Source of the DNA: Thozetella sp. PMI_491
Lineage: Eukaryota; Ascomycota; Sordariomycetes; Chaetosphaeriales; Chaetosphaeriaceae
Direction of reading: 5' to 3'
NCBI GenBank assembly: GCA_021432635.1
Contig: MU270065.1
Coordinates: 310,001 to 374,000, forward strand
Length of the DNA stretch: 64,000 nucleotides
Part shown: positions 1-9,584 of the stretch, piece by piece
Numbering within the stretch: position 1 is the stretch's first letter
Layout: every line of letters starts with the position of its first letter
Made by a program: the position numbers and the translations under genes
The notes under the pieces: model-generated
What the model was told of the DNA's origin: nothing
What the model saw: only the letters and a program-made list of their open reading frames with translations
Database searches by the model: none

Positions 1-1664
1 GTGGGAGCACAGATGAGCATGTTCCCATCGTCCCCAAACGCGCTGGGGTAGCATTTGGACTGAATCTTGTTCAGAGACTTCGCAGTGCTGAAGGGGATTT
101 GCGCCCACTCAGGCATGTCGGTGATGGGCACATTCTGGTCGCTGGGATCATTGCGCTTCTGGGGCGGAGGTACATGGATCTCCTCGTACCCCTTGAAGGT
201 CCGCTTTTTAGAGCCCTCTGGTAACCGGAACTTGGAATTGGTCATCAAGTGGTTTCCCTGGTCGAAGATGAGGTTCTCGAGATTGATCACCTTGCGGGGC
301 TGCAGGCCGCCTCGCAGTTGGCCCTCGGCGCGCTCCTCCTTGACATCCGGATTGCCAAAGGCCTCCGAGTCGACATCCATCTTGATCTCCATCTTGCCCT
401 TCTTACGGTCTGCCGCGCTTTTGCCATGAAGCTCGTCTAGGATCCAGCCCAGACCTTCTGAGGACATCTCCCTTTCAATGGTGGCGCGTTTTTCGTCATC
501 TTCTGCTCTCGCCAGGTCGGTGAGCCAGACAATCTTTTCTCTGTTTTCGATGAGAAGTTGGACGACCTCGTGGTGCTCATAATCGAAGAGCTCCATCAGA
601 TTGTTTTCGATATCGCGGAGGTCCTTCTCCTCTCCACCCTCGTCGGGTTCCGCTTTGAGGATCCGTAGCGCCTCGTTGGTCTTGTCTTGCTGAATGACGG
701 CATCTGAATATAACTTGCCTATTCGGCGCTGCAACCAGTATGCGTCTATCTCTCTGGCCGGGATGTGATGATCATCGTCCTTCTTGCTCCGTTTGGTGGC
801 CGGGCCAGAGTCAATTATCATGGCATCTCCGTCAGCGAGTCCGGCGCCTTCTTCGTCCCGGTCTTCGCCAGCGTCGCCTCCTCTTGCGACTTCCTCGAGA
901 TCTGGCCGGTCTTCCTCGTCGGCCTCTTCGTCCTCTTCGTCCGAGGATGCCTCTCGCACTTCGTCGATCATGCCGTCTTCCTCGTCTTCGTCGCCGAAGT
1001 CGACAGCCACTCCCTGCCTATCGTCGATTCCCTCGTCTTGATCGGCGTCCTGCATGTCTTCGTCCTCATCCTGGGCGTCATAGTCGGTGATCTTCTTGCC
1101 CAGGTTGACCAGCTCGTTGAACTGCTTGGGCCCTAGAGATACGCCGAGGATGTCGTCGATCTCCTTCTTCTTATCGAAGTCCTTGAGGTCATCGTCCTTC
1201 AGGTACTCTAGGGTGGCGTCTGCCGCACTGCGGACGACATCATGTGGTACGTCGCCGAGGTTGTCTGCGACAATGCGGAGAATAACGTTGAAAGCATCGC
1301 GTGTAGGTTGCGTGCGGGGACGATATCGAATGCCGTCAATGAGGGCTTCGTTTCCGGAAAGAATGCCTCCTCCCCGGCCATAGTCTACCTTGGCTTTCCT
1401 TTTGTCGCGGGGGACGACCTCGTCGCTGTCGCGGAAGCTCACTCTCTCGACGTCTGGCATAGCGGCCGTCTTCTTCTTCGGCGCGGCATCGCGCGCTATC
1501 CGCGATCCCATATCCCTGATAGACAAGCGCCCAGCCAAGGACTCCGGGTCTCCGGTGGCCTCATCGGTCCGGCGCGTGACGAACCGACGGTCGACCTGGA
1601 GGACCAGGTTCGACATGGCCGAGTACTTGTACTGCGACACATCGCGCTGGTAGTCCGACGACAT
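1..1664 (-). CDS. brr2: Pre-mRNA splicing helicase Brr2, N-terminal third (3' end outside window)
   Basis: Ski2-like RNA helicase of the U5 snRNP that unwinds U4/U6 snRNA when the spliceosome is activated; nuclear. Read from the ATG at 1664, frame stays open for 554 codons with no intron. Seen: an N-terminus starting MSSDYQRDVSQYKYSAMSNL, typical of Brr2; an acidic low-complexity stretch roughly between residues 200 and 260; the PWI-like region; a KRTFKGYEEIHVP segment; and a Q-motif-like segment (LNKIQSKCYPSAF). The window ends at ICAPT, just as helicase motif I of the first cassette begins. Full-length Brr2 has about 2,200 residues, so roughly three quarters of the gene, including both helicase cassettes, lies before position 1. 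It is divergent from the gene at 2202, with about 540 bp between starts. Family assignment is very secure; activity cannot be judged from this part. Confidence 0.95.
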   Translation of the reverse strand, partial: MSSDYQRDVSQYKYSAMSNLVLQVDRRFVTRRTDEATGDPESLAGRLSIRDMGSRIARDAAPKKKTAAMPDVERVSFRDSDEVVPRDKRKAKVDYGRGGGILSGNEALIDGIRYRPRTQPTRDAFNVILRIVADNLGDVPHDVVRSAADATLEYLKDDDLKDFDKKKEIDDILGVSLGPKQFNELVNLGKKITDYDAQDEDEDMQDADQDEGIDDRQGVAVDFGDEDEEDGMIDEVREASSDEEDEEADEEDRPDLEEVARGGDAGEDRDEEGAGLADGDAMIIDSGPATKRSKKDDDHHIPAREIDAYWLQRRIGKLYSDAVIQQDKTNEALRILKAEPDEGGEEKDLRDIENNLMELFDYEHHEVVQLLIENREKIVWLTDLARAEDDEKRATIEREMSSEGLGWILDELHGKSAADRKKGKMEIKMDVDSEAFGNPDVKEERAEGQLRGGLQPRKVINLENLIFDQGNHLMTNSKFRLPEGSKKRTFKGYEEIHVPPPQKRNDPSDQNVPITDMPEWAQIPFSTAKSLNKIQSKCYPSAFGDDGNMLICAP

Positions 1665-2201
1665 CGTGCCGCGGGTGTCTTTGGAGCTGGATATGCGTCT
1701 TCCCCAGTGGCAGCCGTCGGTATGGTCGTCGGGAGCCTAAAATTGTGGTTTGGTGTTGTTGTGGATTGTCACCGCGGTTGAGCTATCAGTTCCAGAAATT
1801 TTATCAAAGTCGAAGGCGACGAGCTTCTCATTGGCGGGGAGATCAGGCAGCGCTAGTCCCACACCGACAGGGGTCCCCCACTATACTTCGACACAGAAAG
1901 TGCTTGGCTAACAAGCCTTCACTTAGGTGAAGCTACAACACCATACTCCCGGACGTAGAAATGTATCGTGGTGGCTTTGGCGCGGAAGCTTTTATAATTA
2001 CGTTTACCGTTTTCAGCGATTTCTCTTCTCTAGTCGCCCCAAGATCTGCCTCTCTAACGAGAAAAGGCCTTTTCTTGAGAGGCTCTTCACACCACAAGTT
2101 CCGGTCCCTGGCTCTGGCAGGAATCAAAACATAAACACAAGCGCCAACTGCCGAAGCAGCGGACACGACAGAGAGTGCAGAAATTCATAGCGCAGAGCAC
2201 C
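1665..2201. other. Divergent promoter region between brr2 and the 2202 gene
   Basis: No coding signal. It must hold both 5' UTRs and promoters. The part near 2000-2100 is relatively AT-rich with pyrimidine tracts, but I see no specific regulatory site I can name. Confidence 0.6.
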
Positions 2202-3758
2202 ATGTCTACTGTAGACTCCACGATTGAGGCCGTCAAGGCTACTCTGAGTCCATACATACGAACTCGCGAGGAGGCGGCACAAATTCGACGGGTCCTAGCC
2301 CTGCATGTGGATTCTTGCGTGAAGGATGCATCCGCGGTTGAACCGCTCGCTTTGGTCGAGACCAGCGCTGCAATCACCAACTCCGAAACACGGGGCCTGC
2401 GAAGAGAGTACCTTCGCGCCTTGAACGCCAACATCAAGGCCCGAGCCGAGTACGATGCAGCCGCGAGAGAACACAGCCGCCCAAGACTAGCCCCGGCTCT
2501 CGTCGACGACTCAAGGTCAAACCACCTCTACGAGCACCTGAGAACTATCCGGCTCCAGAAGAAGCAGCAGAAACTGCAAACCCTTGCAAAATACCTGGGT
2601 CTCTTGTCCCAGAAGCCAGCAGCTACACCGGGCTTTTTAGACCCCGTCGGCATCTTCAAAGACTCACCACCACTACCTGACATTCCCCAGGAAGTAGTGC
2701 ATGGGTTGACGCAGGATCTGACTGCCCCCAAGGCGGATCTGGGAGATCTGATCAGCCAATTAGAGAAGCAGGTGCTGCGAGCAAAACTCCTCCTCCAGCG
2801 AGAAGAGCGCCTCCTCGAAGAGATTAAGGCCCGCTCCTCGGCGGCGCCAGGGAACATCAACGAAAGCGTCAAGCTCGAGGCTCTGAATGCCACAAGAAAT
2901 GAACTGATCGGGTGGATAGAGGGGGAGCTAGCAAAAGCGGGAGACGGCGACGAGGAGCCCAGAGATGGCCAAGACAATCCACCTGGGGCCGAAACAGATC
3001 CTGGCCACATGGAAGGGCAGCTCGCGAGTATCAGGGAGAAGTTCGCGTCTTACTTATCTGCTCGGAAGGCCTTGCTCCAACTCGTCAGCCAGCCGCCTCA
3101 ACCGATCCTCAGACCCAAGGGCGACGATCCCAAGCAAAATGCGTCCTCATCACCAACTCCAGCTCCAATACCCATCAACCATCTGCTTTCTCCTTATCTA
3201 GAACGCTTGCTCGCCGTTTCACACGAGCAAAAGGCGCTCATCACCCAGAAATCACACTTGAATATCACCATAGCGAAGCAACTTAAAGAGAACTGCCAGG
3301 TCCTCGACCACGTCACCGAGGAGAGCCAGCTGCTCCTCAGTTACCCAACCCCAGGCTCTTCCCGGCGTAAGCTTGGCTTCGGGGATTCTCTTGGGGCGTC
3401 GGAGAGTCTCGATTCGTCAAGCAGGATTAAACCCTGGGTATATGCGGCCGATTCGGCCAAAATCAAGACCCTCGAAGTGGTGGCTGAGAAGATCGAGGGG
3501 GGCCAAGCGGCTCTGGACGGCATCTTGAACACTCTGGACGAAGTCGATCGGTTACTGGGCCGGCGAACACAAGCCGAGGACCAAGCGGCAGAGGAGGACC
3601 AGACAGAGGAGGACATATGGTTAGCCGGCACGGCGCCTTCCGGCCAGGAGGTCAAGGCAAGGAAGCATAGCGAAAAGATAGCACAAGGAGGCAGCGAGGT
3701 ATGGGACATGTTGGATGGAAGTCTTGGGCTTTTAAGATCCGATGATGACCCCCGGTGA
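2202..3758 (+). CDS. Conserved-looking coiled-coil protein, function unknown
   Basis: Intronless frame of 518 residues. I start it at 2202 because that ATG sits in a good fungal context (AGCACCATG); an in-frame ATG at 2175 would add nine residues. I do not recognise the family. What can be seen: a largely helical, charged protein with heptad-like segments around residues 180-230 (LISQLEKQVLRAKLLLQREE) and again in the C-terminal third; a polar, proline-rich linker in the middle; and an acidic segment (EDQAAEEDQTEED) near the C-terminus. No membrane segment, signal peptide or catalytic motif is visible. Such a layout fits a structural subunit of a microtubule, kinetochore or augmin-type complex, but that is only inference. 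It is convergent with rfc2, whose stop lies about 140 bp away. Confidence 0.8.
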   Translation: MSTVDSTIEAVKATLSPYIRTREEAAQIRRVLALHVDSCVKDASAVEPLALVETSAAITNSETRGLRREYLRALNANIKARAEYDAAAREHSRPRLAPALVDDSRSNHLYEHLRTIRLQKKQQKLQTLAKYLGLLSQKPAATPGFLDPVGIFKDSPPLPDIPQEVVHGLTQDLTAPKADLGDLISQLEKQVLRAKLLLQREERLLEEIKARSSAAPGNINESVKLEALNATRNELIGWIEGELAKAGDGDEEPRDGQDNPPGAETDPGHMEGQLASIREKFASYLSARKALLQLVSQPPQPILRPKGDDPKQNASSSPTPAPIPINHLLSPYLERLLAVSHEQKALITQKSHLNITIAKQLKENCQVLDHVTEESQLLLSYPTPGSSRRKLGFGDSLGASESLDSSSRIKPWVYAADSAKIKTLEVVAEKIEGGQAALDGILNTLDEVDRLLGRRTQAEDQAAEEDQTEEDIWLAGTAPSGQEVKARKHSEKIAQGGSEVWDMLDGSLGLLRSDDDPR

Positions 3759-3896
3759 TCAAGGCTATCAGACAAACAGTATAGCAAGTGTCGCCATTCT
3801 CCACCAACGCCGTCCAAAGTACCATAGGTAGCTAAGCCGACCGCTCAAGTCATTATCTACGTTATAGCCCCTTTCTACTGCTCCTAGTTCAGTGCA

Positions 3897-5155
3897 TCAC
3901 TGAGACAGTATACTTGATATCCGCAGTGCAAGGTCGAGTATGGAGAGGTGCTCGTCGGCCCCATCCACCAATCGTTTGTCCACCTCCGAGAAGACAGAAA
4001 CAATTTGGTTCTTCTTCACGTCAGGGATGGCCTCGTCGTACACGACCGCCTGGTACAGCTGGTTCATTGTTTGGGTCGCACTCCAGCCATCGGCTACCAT
4101 GCTCTCTACCACCTCCGCGACTGCTTGGTACGTTTCTCCGGATGTTCGTGGCTTCATTGCCTTGACGAGGCTGTCAATTGTGTTGTCGGGGATCACACCC
4201 GCGATATCCTCAACAATCTTGACAGTCACCAGTTTGTTGTCAACCTCCATCTTGTCTCCGTCGGCACCGTCGACCGCAACTGCCCCGACTAGACGGGCCG
4301 CGCTCTGGAGAAAGGTGGTGGCTTTTCTCAAATCGCCGTCGCTGCACTTTATCAGCGCGTCTATGGCGCCGTCCTCCAGGCCGACGCCCTCGAGCTGGGC
4401 GATGTCCTCGAGACGCTTCTTAGCGTTCCCTTGGTCAAGGCTCTTGAACCGGAACTTGCTGCAGCGACTAGCTAGCGGATCGATGATGCGCGTAACGTAG
4501 TTGCAGATGAGACAGAAGCGCGTGATTTTGCTGTACGTCTCCATCGTGCGCCGCAGGGCGCTCTGGGCGTCCTGCGTCATGCTGTCGGCCTCATCCAGGA
4601 TGATGATTTTGAAAGGCGGGCAGGGGTACTTGGCCTTGTAGCCCGGGGCCGGGTTCGTGAGTTGCATGCGGGCAAAGTCCTTCACCTTCTCCCTAACGAT
4701 CGATATGCCGCGCTCATCCGAGGCGTTGAGCTCCAGAACTCGCGATTTCATTAGCTCGGGGCCGTAGAGCTCCCTCGCGAGCGCGAGGATTGTCGACGTT
4801 TTGCCTGTACCGGGAGGGCCATAGAAGAGCATATGGGGGAGCTAGGACAGACCGGAGGTCAGTATGGGTCTATCAGGGGGGCGGTTGGGACGGAGGTATA
4901 CATTTGAGGCCTGAAGCGTTCGCTGGAGGACCGTGATAGTGTGGTCTTGAGCCTTGACATCGTTGAGAGACTTGGGGCGGCTGGGCCAAAGCGAGTTAGA
5001 ATCTACGCGACGAGGCTTTGGACAGGAAAGATAGCATACTATTTCTCGACCCAAGGCTGAGCCTTAGGAGTGTCGTTTGATGGTTTGTCCTTGCTCGAGG
5101 ATGCACCATTGGCCGCTGCGGCCTTGCGGGCCTTGAGGTCGAAGAAGCTCGCCAT
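3897..5155 (-). CDS. rfc2: Replication factor C subunit 2 (clamp-loader ATPase; human RFC4 class)
   Basis: Small AAA+ subunit of the RFC complex, which loads PCNA on primer-template junctions in the nucleus. Three exons on the minus strand: 5155-5040, 4980-4902, 4841-3897, giving 379 residues; both junctions keep phase. Exon 1 encodes [17 protein letters not shown] and ends in PWVEKY, which continues as RPKSLNDV in exon 2. Visible motifs: Walker A GPPGTGKT, the RFC-specific [17 protein letters not shown], Walker B LDEAD, and the SRC motif ([13 protein letters not shown]). The run [20 protein letters not shown] plus [15 protein letters not shown] matches the Rfc2 branch better than Rfc3/4/5. 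The C-terminal collar domain is complete. Length fits the family (about 350-390). Two MCB boxes lie about 200 bp upstream of the start, consistent with G1/S regulation. It is head-to-head with the E2-like gene at 5922. Confidence 0.95.
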
Positions 5156-5921
5156 GGGCGACTGCGAAGTCGAAGGCTTCCCCTAGTATATTAAGCTCGG
5201 AGATCGATCGGCTTGGACGGGACTGGTCTCGATTCAGCTATGTATTCCTTGGGCTCCGGGGAGGAATATAGGATTAGAGGCGTGCGTGGGTGGGTTTCTG
5301 CTGGCGGGTGTCGATTTGACTGTTGGAAAACCAGAGGAGATGGCAAGCACTTAACGCGTCTTTACGCGTCGTGGTAACGGAGCAAGAACGGTAACGTTGG
5401 CGCCGGACGGGCAGTCCAGTGATCCACAGTTGCTCCGTTTTACCCCGCCGCCTTCGCTCTCTGTCACCCCACCAAAGACAGGCAGCGGCAAGGCCTATTC
5501 ACTCAAAGCCGGAACGCATAACATCGGCCCTTTCAGCAGCTTCCAAGGCTGAACGGCGACGTTTGGTTCGACGCTGGCGGGCATATCAATTGATTTCAGC
5601 TCTTTAGGTGTCTACTCCAGGCACCCGGTAGTTCCCTTGCGGCTTACTTACTGCGCCGCGTTTTTTCTCGGCGGCTAGCCTGACCCAACAGACCGGGACC
5701 TGCCTCTACCAAGTTCCCCGCCGACCAAAATACCAGAGGTGCTCTGCCCCTCGCCTCAACCCATTTCCACTCTACACAACTCCGATCGCATCCAGCCTTC
5801 CGAGCTCCATCCCGCCTCGACAAACTGCCGAGGTTCCTGCGGCTGCTGCTGATCCCTGCGCGCCGAGATCACCTGTCGCATGCGGTTCCCAGCTGTCCCT
5901 AGCATCGCTTGGTGAGCAGTC
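5156..5921. other. Divergent intergenic region between rfc2 and the tandem E2 gene
   Basis: No coding signal. It holds the two MCB boxes annotated separately (nearer rfc2) and a pyrimidine-rich 5' leader in front of the E2 gene from about 5640 on. Confidence 0.6.
5354..5369. promoter_or_regulatory. Two tandem MCB (MluI cell-cycle box) elements
   Basis: ACGCGT occurs at 5354-5359 and again at 5364-5369, a 10-bp repeat distance (about one helical turn). They lie about 200 bp upstream of the rfc2 start codon. In yeasts this hexamer is the binding site of the MBF (Mbp1/Swi6) factor and is found, often in clusters, in front of DNA-replication genes. The role here is inferred from position and from the gene it precedes. 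Confidence 0.65.
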
Positions 5922-7699
5922 ATGGCGGACCAGTCAATCATCCGAATCACCAAGGTAAGCCTCACTTTGTCGCCCGTTTGACGCTGCGGGGCTAACCACT
6001 GCTGCTTCTACTAGGAGCTGAGTGACCTCCAGAAGCACTCGGATCTATGTACGTCCTCTCCTCCCCGGCGTCATTCCTCCTCACCTGCTATCTGGACCTA
6101 ACGATCCACCTTTCACTTAGCGCTCGCGGTCGCCTGCCGAGATGTCGATGTTCGCAACGTCAAGGCCATGATCATCGGCCCTCACGAGACGCCTTACGAG
6201 TTCGGCTTCTTCGAGGTAATACCGCGACAGCGCCCTGAGATTGTGCCTGGCTAACGGATGAATCTAGTTCGCCGTCAAATTTAACAAGGGTAGGCAACGG
6301 TGGGATGCGGGGACTGCTCCGTCGAACATTTTGCTGATGGCCTCGCCATCTTGGTGTACAGATTACCCTAGAAAGGCTCCTAATGTCAACGCGACGACGA
6401 CGAACGGCGGTCGTTGCCGCTTTAACCCCAATATCTATGCGAGCGGAAGGGTGTGCCTGTAGGTCTTGACGTGGCGCCCCTTCCTTGCAGCATGTTCTAA
6501 CCTTTGCGTGACAGATCCATCTTAGGGTACCATCCTTCTCTTTCTATTCCCAGTCATAAGACGTAGACTAACGTAGGTGAAGTACCTGGCGAGGTGAGCG
6601 AGGCGAAGAGTGGTCCCCGGCCCAAGGCCTCGAGTCGATCCTCCTCTCTATCCAGAGCCTGATGTCCACCAATCCTTATGAGAACGAGCCCGGCTTTGAG
6701 GACGCCAACGAGCCGTCAGACAAGAAGAACCAGAAAGAATACGTCGAGAAGGTCGGTATATATACTCTTCCTCAATTCCCCAGTCCCTTGGGAGACGATA
6801 CCCTAACCTGTCGGAGATAGATCCGTCACGAGACGCTGCGCATATCCGTCATTCAGCGGCTGGAGAACTACCTGGGCATTGGAGCTGATGGCTCTGTAGC
6901 GACCCCAGCGCCTCCGGCGGATGACTACTCCGATTACGACATGGACGTTATGGACGATGAGTCGGTCGCCCCCTTTGAGCCGTTCAAGGATCTTTGCAAG
7001 CGCCGCTTCCTCTGGTATTTCGAGTCGTACCTAGTGAGCATCGAGAAAGCCAAGGAAGAGGTCAAAGACGGCCAGGTCTTCACCAGAATGCCTTTCGAAG
7101 GCTCTAGCAACACCATGGAGGGCAAGTTCAACTACACGGAACTGGAGAAGAGACTGCGTCAGATTAAGAAGGTCTTGGATGCCGAGACGGACAGCTGGGC
7201 CAAGGAGGGTCTAGTTGCCAAAGGCAAGGAGACCACCGTCGCGGTCAACCTGCAGCGCCAATACGAACAGGTTGTCGAGTCCCTCAAGCGATCGAGCTCT
7301 CCCCATGCTCTCGAGCTTGAGGACGGAAACCCCTTCGTCTGGGTCTTGACCTACATTGGCAAGCCTATGACCAACCTTGAGGGCGGCCTGTTCCGCATTA
7401 AAATCCTCTTCAGCCCTCGGTTCCCGGAGGAGCAGCCTCGAGTTCGGTTCGAGAACCGCATCTTCCACCACCGTATTGCCGCGGATGGAACTCCGTGCTA
7501 CTTCCCCCCTCTCAACCGTCGGGAGGATGCAAAGTCGCACATCGAGGCCATCATCGAGTCGCTGGAGGAAGAGGGCCCTCCCTACGACCCTCGCACGCTC
7601 GTTAACCCGGAGGCCTTCAAGCTGTACTGGTCTGGAGGAGACGACCGGAAGGTGTACAACCGACGTCTGCGCCGATCAGTGCAGCAGTCAGTCGAGTAA
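5922..7699 (+). CDS. UBE2Z-type ubiquitin-conjugating enzyme with a second C-terminal E2-like fold
   Basis: Likely E2 enzyme. Eight exons: 5922-5954, 6015-6048, 6121-6215, 6268-6289, 6362-6458, 6515-6526, 6583-6751, 6821-7699 (446 residues, phase checked). One exon is only 12 nt and one 22 nt. The first UBC domain (about residues 5-160) shows TPYEFGFF, DYPRKAP, FNPNIYASGRVCLSILGTW with the active-site Cys at about 93, and WSPAQGLESILLSIQSLM; these match UBE2Z, the E2 used with UBA6 in animals. A second E2-like segment (about 300-420) has GGLFRIKILFSPRFPEEQP and HHRIAADGTPCYFPPL, with a Cys (about 380) at the corresponding place, but it lacks the canonical HPN. A helical linker joins the two. 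The exon-7 acceptor (GTGAAG at 6577-6582) is less usual but is fixed by conservation of GTWRGE. Whether the second domain is catalytic is unknown. Confidence 0.88.
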
Positions 7700-8465
7700 G
7701 CACGCCGAGCCTCTCCCTCTCTTCTCCTCTGCTCGACTCGCTAATGAATACCAGGGAGTTTTAAGCCTTCATGAGTGAGTTGTGTCATCTCTCGCATTGT
7801 GCTTCCGCCTAGAGAGGCCATTTTGGGCAGGTTCTTGACATTTGAGGTGCTGCGTTCTCCCTGCAAGGCGTTCTTCGGTCATCGAGGCAAAATATTCTAG
7901 GCATACCCGGTAGGAACGGGTGGTATCCGGGAGGCACGGAGGCCATAGCACTGTCGTGGTGGTTCGAGGTCCTCTCGAAGTGTCTTCCTACAAATTGCTT
8001 TTCGTGTTTCCTGCCACGATCGGATTAAGGGGAATTAGAGGATATGGAAGATACCTCGGATGGCAAGCGGGATAGCGGGATCGTCATGTCGATTTAACAA
8101 GCTGATACGCAATGCCCAATGACAGTTATATTCTGATCTTGTGGTGCTGGAGCTTGCTTGAGTCTAAAGAGGTGCTTCTCGTGTCTGCACAAGGTATGAC
8201 AAGCAGACAATAGCACACGTGAGGGTCGCGAGATCACGGTTGCCCATGAGGCATCGCAAAAGATTGATTCGACTATCTAGATGACGCAGCCACCCCTGTT
8301 CCGCCGGTTTACGCATGATGGTGCCGCCTGTCCCCGCCGCCTAAACGCCTGGCCATGTAAATCATCGTCTCGTGTGCTTCGTACAGTCGTCAAAAGCGGC
8401 TTGCAGTCTAGCCGCAGGGCGCCAATAGCATGAGACAGCCCACCCTCTCCATCCCCAGGACTGTA
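7700..8465. other. Convergent 3' region, no gene seen
   Basis: This lies between the stop of the E2 gene and the stop of the minus-strand gene ending at 8466. It presumably contains both 3' UTRs. No frame with protein-like composition and no repeat was seen. Confidence 0.55.
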
Positions 8466-9584
8466 TTACTTCTTTCCCGTCTTCGCCTTCTTGTCCAGCC
8501 TGTCTTTTCCGGGGGCGTACGGGGTAGCTACACCCACAAGTCGCCGCTGCTCGCCCGCAGGTTGGTCACCAGCTTTAAAGTCAAAGGTACCACCCGGTCC
8601 CAGCATGGCGGGTACGCCTTGGGTCGGTGCGGCCACCTGCTCTGCATGGAGTTTGTCCAGGGATTCCCCCACGACACCGTACTGGGCCCAGTTGAGGGGT
8701 GGGCAGCGGACGACATTCTGGGGCTTGGGGAGGTTGTGCCAGGATTTCTTAGCCGTACGGCCCTGCTTCTTGCCCTTCCGAGGCTTTTGGTCCGCCGGCT
8801 GTGCCGGCGCAAGCGAGCCACTCCCTATTGGGTCAGAGGCGGCGGCATCCCTAGCTGCTGCGCGCTCTGCATCAGCGGTGCTGGCCGGCGGCGAGTTGTC
8901 GCCGTCCTCGGAGTCATCGCTGTCGTCCGAAGACGACTCGTCGTCGTCCTCCTGTGCCTGCATCTGCACCGGCCGCGGGAAGAGAAGGTCCCCCTCTTGG
9001 TGCACATGGCCCGTCTGCAGGTCAGCCAGGAAGGCACCCGGCTCTGCAAGGGCCTCGGCTTTCGCGCGGCTCAGGGCGCGCATGTCGTTGGCGGCCTTGG
9101 CGCGCTGCAGCTGCAGAATGGAGATGGCGCTCTTGAGGGCCAGCACGTCCGGATTGTCATCGAACGCGATGGGCTCTGCCGGGGGTGGCACCGCGCCAAC
9201 CTGGTCCGGCTGCGAGTGGGTGAAGAACTGCCGGCCTTGGGCGAAGTTGAGCGGGGGCCCGGTGACGCCTGCGCTTCCGGCGGTAGTGGTAGAAGCACTA
9301 GAAGCGGCAGCCGCAGCAGCTCCCCCTCGGGATCTTGGTTGCTGAGGAGCGTTGTGTGAGGGCGGGATGGCTGATGGGGTGAGAGGAGCCGCGGTGGAGG
9401 GGTCGCCGGGCAGCTGCGTGGGGCCGAGCGTCGGGGTGATGGGGCTGACAGGAGGGGGCTCCGGCGACGACGACCTCGGGTCGGCAGGTCCTCCTGGCTG
9501 GCTCGGCTGGCTGCTCCCGCTGCTGGTGTCCACCCCAGGTCGCGCTGGCGCCGGGACGCCGGTCGCGATGGTGAGGCCCGGCAT
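8466..9584 (-). CDS. Disordered proline/serine-rich protein, function unknown
   Basis: Single-exon frame of 372 residues starting at 9584 (GCCATGCCG context). An in-frame ATG at 9683 would add 33 residues that look like leader sequence. The first 110 residues are rich in Pro, Ser, Thr and Ala. A short helical block (about 145-200: NPDVLALKSAISILQLQRAK) is followed by an acidic Ser/Asp run (DDDESSSDDSDDSEDGD), then a basic stretch (KPRKGKKQGRTAKKSW), and a C-terminal block with NVVRCPPLNWAQYGVVG that looks like the conserved part. It ends in lysines (DKKAKTGKK). The acidic-then-basic pattern suggests a nuclear or chromatin-associated protein, but I do not recognise the family. It is probably real because codon use is consistent and the ordered blocks look protein-like, while overlapping frames on the other strand look like shadows. 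Confidence 0.72.
   Translation of the reverse strand: MPGLTIATGVPAPARPGVDTSSGSSQPSQPGGPADPRSSSPEPPPVSPITPTLGPTQLPGDPSTAAPLTPSAIPPSHNAPQQPRSRGGAAAAAASSASTTTAGSAGVTGPPLNFAQGRQFFTHSQPDQVGAVPPPAEPIAFDDNPDVLALKSAISILQLQRAKAANDMRALSRAKAEALAEPGAFLADLQTGHVHQEGDLLFPRPVQMQAQEDDDESSSDDSDDSEDGDNSPPASTADAERAAARDAAASDPIGSGSLAPAQPADQKPRKGKKQGRTAKKSWHNLPKPQNVVRCPPLNWAQYGVVGESLDKLHAEQVAAPTQGVPAMLGPGGTFDFKAGDQPAGEQRRLVGVATPYAPGKDRLDKKAKTGKK

Noticed and set aside
8430-9359. Long plus-strand reading frame opposite the disordered 8466-9584 gene
   Set aside because: Arg/Leu/Ser-rich translation without domains; it is the antisense shadow of GC-rich low-complexity coding sequence.
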